From assembly GCA_003512825.1 (NCBI GenBank), contig DOOI01000039.1, positions 7,112 through 28,658 of the forward strand: a stretch of 21,547 bases of DNA, in the 5' to 3' direction. Both the position numbers and the translations under genes were made by a program. The notes beneath the pieces were generated by a model. The model ran no database searches. It was given only the letters and a program-made list of their open reading frames with translations, and had not been told where the DNA came from. The stretch is from Paracoccaceae bacterium. Its GTDB lineage: Bacteria > Pseudomonadota > Alphaproteobacteria > Rhodobacterales > Rhodobacteraceae. Positions within the stretch are counted from its first letter, which is position 1; each line of letters begins with the position of its first letter. This document shows positions 7,266 to 14,885 of the stretch, one piece after another.

Positions 7266-8894
7266 ATGGACCGCATCTGGCAAAAACACTATGGGACGAT
7301 CCCCGCCGAAGTCGACGCCACCGCCCAAGGCACCATTGTCGATCTGCTTGAAAACGCAGTCGCTGAATTTGGCGACAAGGCGGCATTTCACGCGCTTTAT
7401 ACCAATCTGCGCTACAGCGAGATCGACAGACTGAGCCGCGATTTCGCAGCCTATCTGCAAACCAAGTTGAGCCTTGCAAAAGGCGCGCGGGTCGCATTGA
7501 TGATGCCGAACTTGCTGTCATTTCCAGTGGTCAGCTTCGGGATCATCCGGGCAGGTTTGGTTCAGGTGAACGTCAACCCGCTCTACAGCCCGCGCGAATT
7601 GGCGCATCAACTCAACGATGCGGGTTGCGATACGATCGTGATCTTCTCTATGGCCACGGCCACGCTTGAGGCGATCATCGACCAAACCGGGATCAAGACC
7701 ATCATCTCGGTGGGTCTTGATGACCTGAACGGTCTGCAAATGGCCAATCCGCCTGTTGTCGAAAGCCTGCGCGCCCGCGCCGTGCCCTTGCTGCGTTGCC
7801 TGCTGGAGGGCAAGCAGATGCCGTTCAACAAGCCCGTGGTGACGCAGGACGATCTGATCTTTTTGCAATACACGGGGGGCACCACGGGCCTGTCCAAGGG
7901 CGCGATGCTGACCCATGGCAATCTTGCGTCAAACGTGGCGATGTTTGTCGAATGGACAAAAGACCATGTTGTGCGCGGCGAAGAGGTGGTGGTCACGGCA
8001 TTGCCGCTTTACCATATCTTTGCGCTGATGGTGAACTTCCTGTCCTATTTCAAGATTGGCGCGACCAATGTGCTGATCCCCAACCCGCGCGATATGGAGG
8101 CCTTCGTCAAGGAATGGTCCAAGTGGCGGGTCACGGCCTTTACCGGGGTGAACACGCTGTTTGTCGGCCTGATGCATACGCCGGGATTTGCCAGCCAAGA
8201 TTTCTCCAAGCTGCGCGTCTGCATGGGCGGTGGTGCACCGGTGCAAAACGCCGTGTCCGCGCGGTGGAAATCGATCACTGGCCAGCATATCACCGAAGGC
8301 TACGGCCTGTCGGAAACCTCGCCCATCCTGACCGCCAACCCGCTGTCGCTGACCGAGGCAATCGGCTCGATCGGCATCCCCTTCCCCTCGACCGATATCT
8401 CCATCCGTGACGATGACGGCAAAGAGGTGGCGATGGGCGAGGCGGGCGAGCTATGTGCCAAGGGCCCACAAGTCATGCGCGGTTACTGGCAGAATGACAC
8501 CGCGAATGCCGAATGTTTCACCCCCGACGGCTATTTCAAGACCGGCGATATCGCCACCGTCGATGCCGAGGGCTATTTCCGCATCGTAGACCGCAAGAAA
8601 GACATGATCCTTGTGTCCGGCTTCAACGTCTTTCCCAACGAGATCGAGGACGTGATCGCACATCTGGACGGCGTCATGGAAAGCGCCTGTGTGGGCGTGC
8701 CGGATGACAAGACAGGCGAAGCGGTCAAGGTCTTTGTCGTTCGGTCAAAGGACAGCGTTACCGAGGATGACATCATCGCCCATTGCCGCAAGGAACTGGC
8801 CGCCTACAAGGTGCCAAGGCAGATCGTCTTCAAGGCCGAGCTGCCAAAATCCACGGTCGGCAAGATCTTGCGCCGCGAGCTGCGCGACGCATGA
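7266..8894 (+). CDS. AMP-forming acyl-CoA ligase (long-chain fatty-acid-CoA ligase-like)
   Basis: 542 residues, full length for the ANL adenylating superfamily. It activates a carboxylic acid as acyl-AMP and transfers it to CoA. Motifs: P-loop YTGGTTGLSKGA from residue 202, GYGLSETSP from about 345, the hinge region YFKTGDIA...GYFRIVDRKKDMILVSGFNVFP, and the C-terminal catalytic Lys533 (STVGKILRREL). The frame opens at a TTG overlapping the previous stop, but ATG at 7266 has AAAGGA at the right distance and gives the normal N-terminus. Best overall resemblance is to FadD-type ligases (IRAGLVQVNVNPLY), yet the operon context suggests a dedicated acid substrate. The stop overlaps the next gene as ATGA. 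Confidence 0.93.
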   Translation: MDRIWQKHYGTIPAEVDATAQGTIVDLLENAVAEFGDKAAFHALYTNLRYSEIDRLSRDFAAYLQTKLSLAKGARVALMMPNLLSFPVVSFGIIRAGLVQVNVNPLYSPRELAHQLNDAGCDTIVIFSMATATLEAIIDQTGIKTIISVGLDDLNGLQMANPPVVESLRARAVPLLRCLLEGKQMPFNKPVVTQDDLIFLQYTGGTTGLSKGAMLTHGNLASNVAMFVEWTKDHVVRGEEVVVTALPLYHIFALMVNFLSYFKIGATNVLIPNPRDMEAFVKEWSKWRVTAFTGVNTLFVGLMHTPGFASQDFSKLRVCMGGGAPVQNAVSARWKSITGQHITEGYGLSETSPILTANPLSLTEAIGSIGIPFPSTDISIRDDDGKEVAMGEAGELCAKGPQVMRGYWQNDTANAECFTPDGYFKTGDIATVDAEGYFRIVDRKKDMILVSGFNVFPNEIEDVIAHLDGVMESACVGVPDDKTGEAVKVFVVRSKDSVTEDDIIAHCRKELAAYKVPRQIVFKAELPKSTVGKILRRELRDA

Positions 8895-9964
8895 CAAAGG
8901 CCAGCCGTCAGCCCCTGACCAGCGCGCTGGCGTCTCAGGGGCTGACGCTGACGCTCGGCACCGCAGGCGCCTTGGTCGCGTGGTCCTTGTCTTTGCCGCT
9001 GGCCTTTCTGGTGGGTCCGGCGCTGGTCATGCTGTTCGCCAGCCGCGCGCTGCCCGCGCTGACGGTGTCACCCGTCCTGCGCGCCTTGGCGCTGGTGGTG
9101 ATCGGGGCCTATCTCGGCAGCCGTTTCACCCCCGACCTTGCCGCCCAGATGCCCCTATGGGCAGCATCCCTGACGCTGAATGCCGTCATGACGGTTGTCA
9201 CCACCTGTCTCGGCACAATATTCTTGATGCGCGCATTTGGCTATGACCCGTCCACCGCTGCCTTTGCCGCCCTGCCCGGTGGTATCTTGTCGGTGCTGGA
9301 AGTCGCGCGCCAAAGTGATGCAGATCAACAGGCGGTGATGTTTTTGCAGGTCTTTCGCGTGGCGCTTGGCACGATTGCCCTGCCATTCATCATCGACGGG
9401 ATCGGCTTTGACATCCCGTCCACGGGGCTTGCCCAAACCGCCGCGCAGGACGCGGCCCCACTGGCACAACTCGCCCTCTTGATGGCGGCCTGCATAGGTG
9501 CCGCCGCAATCGGTCGCAAGATCCGGTTTCCTTCGGCGGAACTCGTCGCCCCCATGCTTCTCTCGGCCACGCTTTATGCCACGGGCACGGTGACAGCGCC
9601 CATTCCGGGCGGCGGGGTGATCGTCAGTTTCATTATCGTCGGCACCGCCGTCGGCGCCACCCTGCCCCGGCCAGATATCAAACCGTTCCTGAGACTGATC
9701 CTGCACACCGGGATGGTATTCACCTTGATGTGTGGGCTGACATTGATCTTTGCCTATGGTGTGCATCTTGGCTTTGGGGTCTCGATGATCGAGGCCTTCC
9801 TTGCCTTTGCCCCTGCGGGCATGACCGAGATGACAGCGATGGCTGCCGCCCTGCATCTTGACCCGGGCTATGTCGCGGCAAACAACCTTGTGCGCCTGTC
9901 GCTATGCTCCTTGCTGGCCCCGGTCATTCTGCTTGGTCTGAAGGCAAGGGCGCGGCGCGGCTGA
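8891..9964 (+). CDS. AbrB-family integral membrane protein (putative transporter, 'ammonia monooxygenase'-like)
   Basis: 357 residues with about ten hydrophobic segments in two similar halves. Family signatures are seen twice in related form: LPLAFLVGPALVMLFASR with IGAYLGSRFTP in the first half, and FPSAELVAPMLLSATLYATG with VGTAVGATLPRPDIKPF in the second. Each half has a further segment: YDPSTAAFAALPGGILSVLEVAR, and FLAFAPAGMTEMTAMA. This is the AbrB membrane family (COG3180-like), often mislabelled ammonia monooxygenase and unrelated to the AbrB DNA-binding protein. Function unknown; transport or efflux is suspected. The start at 8891 overlaps the ligase stop (ATGA); longer starts run into the ligase in another frame and are rejected. 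It is the last gene of the operon. Confidence 0.85.
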   Translation: MTKASRQPLTSALASQGLTLTLGTAGALVAWSLSLPLAFLVGPALVMLFASRALPALTVSPVLRALALVVIGAYLGSRFTPDLAAQMPLWAASLTLNAVMTVVTTCLGTIFLMRAFGYDPSTAAFAALPGGILSVLEVARQSDADQQAVMFLQVFRVALGTIALPFIIDGIGFDIPSTGLAQTAAQDAAPLAQLALLMAACIGAAAIGRKIRFPSAELVAPMLLSATLYATGTVTAPIPGGGVIVSFIIVGTAVGATLPRPDIKPFLRLILHTGMVFTLMCGLTLIFAYGVHLGFGVSMIEAFLAFAPAGMTEMTAMAAALHLDPGYVAANNLVRLSLCSLLAPVILLGLKARARRG

Positions 9965-9965
9965 A

Positions 9966-9999
9966 GGGCGGCGCGCGACACGAGAAACGCGCGACGCCC
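9966..9999. terminator. Probable bidirectional terminator hairpin
   Basis: Arms 9966-9977 (GGGCGGCGCGCG) and 9988-9999 pair over 12 positions with one mismatch around a 10-nt loop. It fills the 40-bp gap between the convergent AbrB-like gene and modC. The T-tract is weak (GTCTCTT on the plus strand), so termination efficiency is uncertain. Confidence 0.6.
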
Positions 10000-10004
10000 G
10001 TCTC

Positions 10005-11084
10005 TTACCCGCCCACATCTGCCGGAGCGACAGACACCGATTTGATCACGGCAAAAACAGCAATCCCCGGCGTGATGCCCAATGCCAAGGCAGAGCGGCG
10101 CGTGATGCGGGCGAGGATCCGACCTGCTTGCGTATCCACAACCACCAAAGCCCCCGGACCATCTCCCGCACGCACCTCTTGCACCCGGCCTGACAGGATA
10201 TTGAGCGCCGATAGCCCCTCAGGTCGATGACGCGCCAAGATCACGTCATGAGCCGCAATTCGCACCCGCACCACAGCCCCAACGGGGGCCGCAACCCGCG
10301 GCAAAATCAGCGGCATACCCGATGCATCCAGCGTGGTCAGACCGTCTTCGTCGTGGTCTTGAACAATCGCGGTCAGAAAGGCCCCTGCATCGCGCGCACC
10401 CGTGGGCAAGACGCTTGGATCAGCCAGCACCTCCGCCGCAGCCCCTTGGCGCAATATCCGCCCACCATCCAGCACCACCACTGTCGTCGCAAGCCGTGCC
10501 ACCTCGCGCACCGCATGGCTGACATATAGGATAGGCACGTTCATCTCGTCGCGCAGACGCTCGAAATAGGGCAATATCTCGGCCTTGCGTGTCTCATCAA
10601 GCGCCGCCAACGGCTCATCGGCCAAAAGGATATCCGGTGCGGCCAGCAAAGCACGTCCAATCGCCACGCGGGATTTTTCGCCACCCGATAGGGCATCGGG
10701 GCGGCGCTCCAGCAGCGGGCCAAGCCCCAGCATCTCAACCACGCGCGCCCGATCCGCGCGAGGTGGGCGATGACGGGCAAACCACTGGCCGTAACTTAGG
10801 TTTTGTTGCACATTGAGATGTGGGAAAAGGCGCGCATCTTGAAACACATAGCCAATACGCCGCGCTTCGGGCCTTAGAAAAACCCCACGTTCCGTATCCA
10901 TCAAACAGCGCCCAGACACGCTGATCCGGCCTGCATCAGGGCGCAAAAGGCCCGCCACCGCGTTGATTACCGTGGTCTTGCCCGCGCCCGAGCGCCCAAA
11001 AAGCACCGTCAGCCCCGGCGGGGCGGAAAACTGCAGATCGAGTTCCAGCGCCCCCAAAGCATGGCGCAAATTCACCTCAAGCAT
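10005..11084 (-). CDS. modC: Molybdate ABC transporter ATP-binding protein ModC
   Basis: 359 residues. The ATPase domain has Walker A GRSGAGKTT (30-38), Q-loop Gln82 (YVFQDARLFPHL), signature ALSGGEKSR (131-139), Walker B DILLADEP (151-158) and H-loop His190. The C-terminal part from about residue 290 is a TOBE/Mop-like domain (ALNILSGRVQEV, ARITRRSALALGITPG), the ModC-specific molybdate-binding regulatory module. It energises molybdate import at the inner membrane with ModA and ModB. The start overlaps the modB stop by eight bases. Last gene of the operon, followed by the hairpin at 9966-9999. Confidence 0.96.
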   Translation of the reverse strand: MLEVNLRHALGALELDLQFSAPPGLTVLFGRSGAGKTTVINAVAGLLRPDAGRISVSGRCLMDTERGVFLRPEARRIGYVFQDARLFPHLNVQQNLSYGQWFARHRPPRADRARVVEMLGLGPLLERRPDALSGGEKSRVAIGRALLAAPDILLADEPLAALDETRKAEILPYFERLRDEMNVPILYVSHAVREVARLATTVVVLDGGRILRQGAAAEVLADPSVLPTGARDAGAFLTAIVQDHDEDGLTTLDASGMPLILPRVAAPVGAVVRVRIAAHDVILARHRPEGLSALNILSGRVQEVRAGDGPGALVVVDTQAGRILARITRRSALALGITPGIAVFAVIKSVSVAPADVGG

Positions 11085-11778
11085 CGCGCCCCCCGATCCG
11101 ACGGGACATGCGCCGTGCCATGACTTCTGACAGCGCCAACGCCCCCATCGCCACCGCCACAGAAACCATCACAAGACGCAGCGCACCGCTTTCGCCACCC
11201 GGAACTTGCAAGGCCGCATAGATCGCCGATGGCAAGGTTTGCGTCTGAACGGGAATGTTGGACACGAACGTGATCGTTGCGCCAAATTCGCCCATCGCCT
11301 TGGCAAAGGCCAAGACAGTGCCCGCAAGGATACCCGGCAAGATCAATGGCAAGGTGATCGTGGCAAAGACCCAAAGCCGCGATGCCCCCAATGTGGAGGC
11401 CGCATCTTCCAGCTTCGGGTCGACCGCCTCGATGCTCAACCGGATCGCGCGCACCATCAAGGGAAACGCCATAACCGCCGCCGCCAAGGCCGCTCCGGTC
11501 CAGCGAAAGGCAAACACAACGCCCATGTCGGCAAAAGCCCCCCCAAGCCAGCCCTGCCGCCCGAAAGTCATCAACAGAAAATACCCCGTCACGACAGGCG
11601 GCAGGATCAGGGGCAAATGCACCAAACCATTCAGCAGGCCTTTGCCCCAAAACTGCCAGCGTGCCAGCGCATGGGCAACGAAAATCCCCAAAGGCAGGCT
11701 CAAGAGCACCGCCCAAAAAGCAACCCGCAGGCTCAGCACCACAGCTTGCCATTCAAGCGGTGTCAACCAATCGCTCAT
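11077..11778 (-). CDS. modB: Molybdate ABC transporter permease ModB
   Basis: 233 residues with about five membrane helices. The start MSDWLTPLEWQAVVLSLRVA is typical of ModB. LHLPLILPPVVTGYFLL-type segment (VHLPLILPPVVTGYFLL) and the EAA coupling loop EDAASTLGASRLWVFATITLPLILPGILAG, which contacts ModC, are clear; KAMGEFGATITFVSN follows. The frame is open further upstream inside modA, but ATG at 11778 makes an ATGA overlap with the modA stop, so it is the right start. It overlaps modC by eight bases at its 3' end, indicating tight translational coupling. Confidence 0.96.
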   Translation of the reverse strand: MSDWLTPLEWQAVVLSLRVAFWAVLLSLPLGIFVAHALARWQFWGKGLLNGLVHLPLILPPVVTGYFLLMTFGRQGWLGGAFADMGVVFAFRWTGAALAAAVMAFPLMVRAIRLSIEAVDPKLEDAASTLGASRLWVFATITLPLILPGILAGTVLAFAKAMGEFGATITFVSNIPVQTQTLPSAIYAALQVPGGESGALRLVMVSVAVAMGALALSEVMARRMSRRIGGRDA

Positions 11779-12581
11779 GGCGCAACCTCCGTGAAGCCTT
11801 GCGCGGCGAAAATCGCCCGTGCAGCAGGGGCACGCAAAGCCGCAAAGAGCGCGCGCGCCGCGTCGCTTTGCTCTGCAAGGCCGTCTCGCCGCAAAAGCGC
11901 CACGGGATAGCGTATCGCCTTGTGGCTTTCGCCCGCAAACCAGCCTGCCACATGCACACGCGGCTCGGCCCGCGCATCCGTCGCATAGACGATGCCCAAT
12001 GGCGCCTCTCCCAAGGCCACCAGCGCCAAAGCGGCACGCACATTGTCGGCCTCGGCCACATCGGCGGCAACCTCGTCCCAAAGTGACACGCTTTGTAACG
12101 CTGCTTTGCCATATTGCCCGGCGGGCACGGCCTCGGTCAGCGCCATGGCAAGTTTGCCCCCCGCCAACCGCGCCTTTAGATCAAACTCTTTACCTATTTC
12201 CTGCGGTGTTGCCGGGGCATGGCTAACCAACACCAGCGCATTCCCCAAAAGGTCCAACCGCGTTCCCGCCACCAGATGACCCGCCGCATCAACCACATCC
12301 ATCCATTCGGGCGCAGCAGAGAAAAAGATATCAGCAGGCGCGCCCTGCAGGATTTGTCGCGCCAAGGCCCCCGATCCGGCATAGCTCACCACAACCCGCT
12401 GACCTGTCTGCGCGCTAAAATCCGCAGTTATCGCGTCCAAAGCCGTTTTCAGCGAAGCGGCTGCGAAAACCACCACTGGATCCGCCGCGCCTTCTGTGTC
12501 CGCCACAGGTGGCCGCCAAAAGGCCAGTCCCACCGCAAGCGTAAGGATCAGCACCAAAACAGCCCAAAACCGCACCGTCAT
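11775..12581 (-). CDS. modA: Molybdate ABC transporter substrate-binding protein ModA
   Basis: 268 residues. The N-terminus has a hydrophobic segment (about residues 5-22) for export; there is no lipobox cysteine and no very clear signal-peptidase site, so cleavage near residue 32 or retention as an anchor are both possible. Oxyanion-binding motifs of ModA are present: VFAAASLKTALDAI near residue 39, YAGSGALARQIL, PADIFFSAAPEWMD, the loop AVPAGQYGKAAL, and DNVRAALALVALGEAPLGIVYATDA. No convincing Shine-Dalgarno sequence precedes ATG 12581. It sits 45 nt after the modE-like gene and overlaps modB by ATGA. Confidence 0.95.
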   Translation of the reverse strand: MTVRFWAVLVLILTLAVGLAFWRPPVADTEGAADPVVVFAAASLKTALDAITADFSAQTGQRVVVSYAGSGALARQILQGAPADIFFSAAPEWMDVVDAAGHLVAGTRLDLLGNALVLVSHAPATPQEIGKEFDLKARLAGGKLAMALTEAVPAGQYGKAALQSVSLWDEVAADVAEADNVRAALALVALGEAPLGIVYATDARAEPRVHVAGWFAGESHKAIRYPVALLRRDGLAEQSDAARALFAALRAPAARAIFAAQGFTEVAP

Positions 12582-12626
12582 GCTGGGGCCATGTCAGGGC
12601 GGCGCATCGCCTGAGCGCGGCAAGGG

Positions 12627-13010
12627 TTATGTCTCATCAGAAATATCCGCCAGCAAATCCTGCAAGGCACCCATCCGGGCCGCGCAGGCTTCCTGCGCGA
12701 TATCCTGCAGCTTTTGGTAATGCGCCAAAACCGCTGCGCCTGTCTCGGTCAATTGCGCGCCCCCCCCTTGTGCGCCACCGCGCATCGACAGCACAACAGG
12801 GGCGCGAAACACCCGGTTCATCTCTTCAACCAAAGACCAAGCGCGTTTATAGCTCATCCCCATCATGCGCCCAGCCGCAGCGATGGACCCGCTGTCGCGG
12901 ATATGTTCGAGCAAAAGCACCTTTCCCGGCCCCAGCATCGCCCCTTCGCCAAAGACGATCCGAAGTTTCAGTTGCGGGCCATCCGCAAAGCGCAAGACAG
13001 AGGTTTCCAT
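12627..13010 (-). CDS. modE: ModE-type winged-helix molybdate regulator, DNA-binding domain only
   Basis: 127 residues matching the N-terminal DNA-binding domain of ModE: LLLEHIRDSGSIAAAGRMMGMSYKRAWSLVEEMNRVF, then RGGAQGGGAQLTETG, which is the ModE wing (GGKGGGGAxLT). It lacks the C-terminal Mop/TOBE pair that binds molybdate in E. coli ModE. Such short forms exist in many proteobacteria. They must sense molybdate through a partner or regulate without direct sensing. First gene of the mod operon. No Shine-Dalgarno sequence precedes ATG 13010, and a candidate promoter would place the RNA start at or next to the ATG, so a leaderless mRNA is possible. A Mo-box-like palindrome lies directly upstream. 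Confidence 0.9.
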   Translation of the reverse strand: METSVLRFADGPQLKLRIVFGEGAMLGPGKVLLLEHIRDSGSIAAAGRMMGMSYKRAWSLVEEMNRVFRAPVVLSMRGGAQGGGAQLTETGAAVLAHYQKLQDIAQEACAARMGALQDLLADISDET

Positions 13011-13013
13011 AAG

Positions 13014-13041
13014 ATCGTTATGTCACAAGAAACATATCGCA
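13014..13041. promoter_or_regulatory. Putative ModE operator (Mo-box)
   Basis: ATCGTTATGTC-N6-AACATATCGCA has the 11-N6-11 geometry of the ModE box (ATCGNTATATA-N6-TATATANCGAT). The core CGTTATGT/ACATATCG is symmetric at 7 of 8 positions. It lies 3-31 bp upstream of the modE-like start and overlaps the candidate promoter, as expected for molybdate-dependent repression of the mod operon. Confidence 0.6.
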
Positions 13042-13046
13042 AGCAA
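13017..13046 (-). promoter_or_regulatory. Candidate sigma-70 promoter of the mod operon
   Basis: On the minus strand TTGCTT (13041-13046) and CATAAC (13017-13022) are separated by 18 bp. The start of transcription would fall at about 13010, the first base of the modE-like ATG, which would explain the missing Shine-Dalgarno sequence. The -10 match is only moderate, so this is tentative. Confidence 0.35.
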
Positions 13047-13091
13047 GCGCGACCAAAGCCTCTCGCGATCAATGCTGGAAAATGCGCCCCC

Positions 13092-13146
13092 ATGACGCCT
13101 AAGGCATCATAGACCTCGCCGCTTTGCGAGCACCCCGCTTATGCCT
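13092..13146 (-). terminator. Inverted repeats in the galD-modE spacer, possible weak terminator
   Basis: The 140-bp gap after galD contains an imperfect near-palindrome at 13092-13110 (ATGACGCCT/AGGCATCAT, one mismatch), a small hairpin CTCGC/GCGAG at about 13115-13130, and outer arms AGGCAT (13102-13107) and ATGCCT (13141-13146) enclosing it. No U-tract follows on the minus strand, so intrinsic termination of the gal operon here is only a guess. Confidence 0.3.
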
Positions 13147-13150
13147 GCAA

Positions 13151-14212
13151 TCAAGCCGGAAAAACCAAGCCGTCAAATAGTTTGCGCGCCGTCCGCAAAG
13201 TGCCTGCCCCAGTCACCCGACCCGCCGCATCTTGCACCAGCAGGACTTCTGCCGCCCCCGTTGGATGCTCGATTGCAAATCGCCCATCAACGGGCCGCAC
13301 GGCGATTTCAGCCGCAACGCTCTCAGCCAACACGCAGGCCGCCGCCACCGAGACCGCAGCAAAAACACCGATGGAGGCATGACAGCGATGGGGAATAAAA
13401 CTGCGCGTATGAAGAGCGCCGCCCGCGATTGCGGGTGAAATCAGCGTCATCTTCGGCACTGATTTTTCGCGCACATCGCCCAAATTCATCATGGGCCCTG
13501 CAACGAGCCGTATCGCCTCTAGCTGCGCCTTGAGGGCAGTATTCGCCTCAAGCGCCTCGCGGCTTTCCTGCCCGGTCAACCCAAAGTCCTCTGCGCGCAA
13601 GATCACCAAAGGCATGCCATTGTCGATCAAGGTGCACGCCATCCCAGCTATCTGATCGCGCGCGCGCCCAGTTGGTAAAAGCGCGCCACACATCGCCCCT
13701 TCGATATTCTGAAACATCAACGGGATCGGCGCATGTTGCCCCGGCACGCCATCAATCGCCGCCGTGCCGCGATAACACACGCGCCCGCCCGGCGTTGTCA
13801 CCTCGGCCACGGCAACTTCGCCGGTGTTTTGCATATGGATCCGCACGCGTGTAACGCCCTCTTGTGCGGCCACCATGCCCCGCTCGATTGCAGCCGGGCC
13901 AACTGCCGCCAAGATATTGCCGCAGCCCTGTGCGTCCGAGACCAAGGCTTGATCAACAAAAACCTGCAAGAAAAGATAATCCACATCCGCATCGGCACGC
14001 GTAGAGGGGCCCAAAAGCGCGACTTTCGAGGTCAGCGGATCAGCCCCGCCAATCCCGTCGATCTGGCGCGCATCCGGCGAGCCCATGATACGAAGCAACA
14101 CATCATCCCGCGCCCGAGCCTCGGCGGGCAAATCCTTTGCCAGAAAAAAAGCCCCTTTCGAGGTGCCCCCGCGCATCCAAAGGCAAGGGATGCCCGCTTC
14201 CGGGTCAGACAT
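13151..14212 (-). CDS. galD: 4-oxalomesaconate tautomerase, PrpF family
   Basis: 353 residues of the PrpF family (diaminopimelate-epimerase fold). Signatures: [22 protein letters not shown] at the N-terminus, [44 protein letters not shown], and [18 protein letters not shown] near residue 285. GalD converts the keto and enol forms of 4-oxalomesaconate so that the hydratase can act, in gallate and protocatechuate 4,5-cleavage pathways. PrpF itself (methylcitrate pathway) is the alternative, but the adjoining galC and galB genes favour GalD. Its start overlaps the galC stop by eight bases, and it ends the minus-strand gal operon. Confidence 0.88.
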   Translation of the reverse strand: MSDPEAGIPCLWMRGGTSKGAFFLAKDLPAEARARDDVLLRIMGSPDARQIDGIGGADPLTSKVALLGPSTRADADVDYLFLQVFVDQALVSDAQGCGNILAAVGPAAIERGMVAAQEGVTRVRIHMQNTGEVAVAEVTTPGGRVCYRGTAAIDGVPGQHAPIPLMFQNIEGAMCGALLPTGRARDQIAGMACTLIDNGMPLVILRAEDFGLTGQESREALEANTALKAQLEAIRLVAGPMMNLGDVREKSVPKMTLISPAIAGGALHTRSFIPHRCHASIGVFAAVSVAAACVLAESVAAEIAVRPVDGRFAIEHPTGAAEVLLVQDAAGRVTGAGTLRTARKLFDGLVFPA

Positions 14213-14876
14213 ATTTCAGACCCTTCTCCGCCAGTTTCTCGCGCATCTTGTAAAGGTCGAGCCCCAAGGTGCCTTCGGCCAATACCTTTCGCTTGGCCTC
14301 TTCGGCGGCCAAACGCGCCTCTGCAGCCCGCAAGACCTCGGCAGCCTCCACGCGTTTGACCACCACAACACCGTCGTCATCCGCCACAATCACATCGCCA
14401 GCCTCAATCGCCTGCCCGGCACAAACAATCGGCACATTGACTGACCCCAAGGTCTCTTTCACCGTTCCTTGCGCCGAAACCGCCGTGGACCAAACCGGAA
14501 ACCCCATTGCGGTCAAATCCCGCAGATCGCGCACACCTGCATCAATGACCAAGCCACAGCACCCCCGCGCCATGGCCGAGGTCGCCAACAGATCCCCGAA
14601 ATAGCCGTTATCGCAGGGCGATGTTGGGGCCAGCACAAGGATATCCCCCGGCTGGATCTGCTCAATGGCCACATGCAGCATCCAATTGTCACCCGGCGGG
14701 GCCGAGATCGTCACCGCAGACCCGGCAATCTGAGCCCCTGCAAAAATGGGCCGCATTTCCGCCGCCAAACAGCCCCGCCGCCCTTGCGCCTCATGCACCG
14801 TCGCCACACCAGCGCGGCCCAGCGCGTCAATCACATCGCGCTCGGCCCGAGGAATGTTTTGCACCACAATCGACAT
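14205..14876 (-). CDS. galC: 4-carboxy-4-hydroxy-2-oxoadipate aldolase / oxaloacetate decarboxylase (RraA-like)
   Basis: 223 residues of the class II HMG/CHA aldolase (RraA-fold) family. Seen: [11 protein letters not shown] near residue 25, [37 protein letters not shown] (about 91-105), and [10 protein letters not shown] with Arg116-Asp117, matching the substrate- and metal-binding Arg-Asp of the family. It cleaves 4-carboxy-4-hydroxy-2-oxoadipate to pyruvate and oxaloacetate, the last step of gallate/protocatechuate meta-cleavage (GalC, LigK, ProA). A Shine-Dalgarno TAGGAG overlaps the stop of the dioxygenase-like gene, so the two are coupled. Overlaps galD by eight bases. Confidence 0.9.
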   Translation of the reverse strand: MSIVVQNIPRAERDVIDALGRAGVATVHEAQGRRGCLAAEMRPIFAGAQIAGSAVTISAPPGDNWMLHVAIEQIQPGDILVLAPTSPCDNGYFGDLLATSAMARGCCGLVIDAGVRDLRDLTAMGFPVWSTAVSAQGTVKETLGSVNVPIVCAGQAIEAGDVIVADDDGVVVVKRVEAAEVLRAAEARLAAEEAKRKVLAEGTLGLDLYKMREKLAEKGLKYV

Positions 14877-14885
14877 CGCGCACTC

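Noticed and set aside
8783..8890. 108-nt N-terminal extension of the AbrB-like frame
   Set aside because: It overlaps the conserved end of the acyl-CoA ligase in another frame and gives a charged, non-membrane leader; the ATGA start at 8891 is better.
9155..9856. 233-codon minus-strand frame opposite the AbrB-like gene
   Set aside because: Highly charged, His/Gly/Arg-rich translation without domains, antisense to a convincing membrane protein.
12629..13012. 127-codon plus-strand frame mirroring the modE-like gene almost exactly
   Set aside because: The equal length is a coincidence of stop positions; only the minus-strand product shows the ModE fold.
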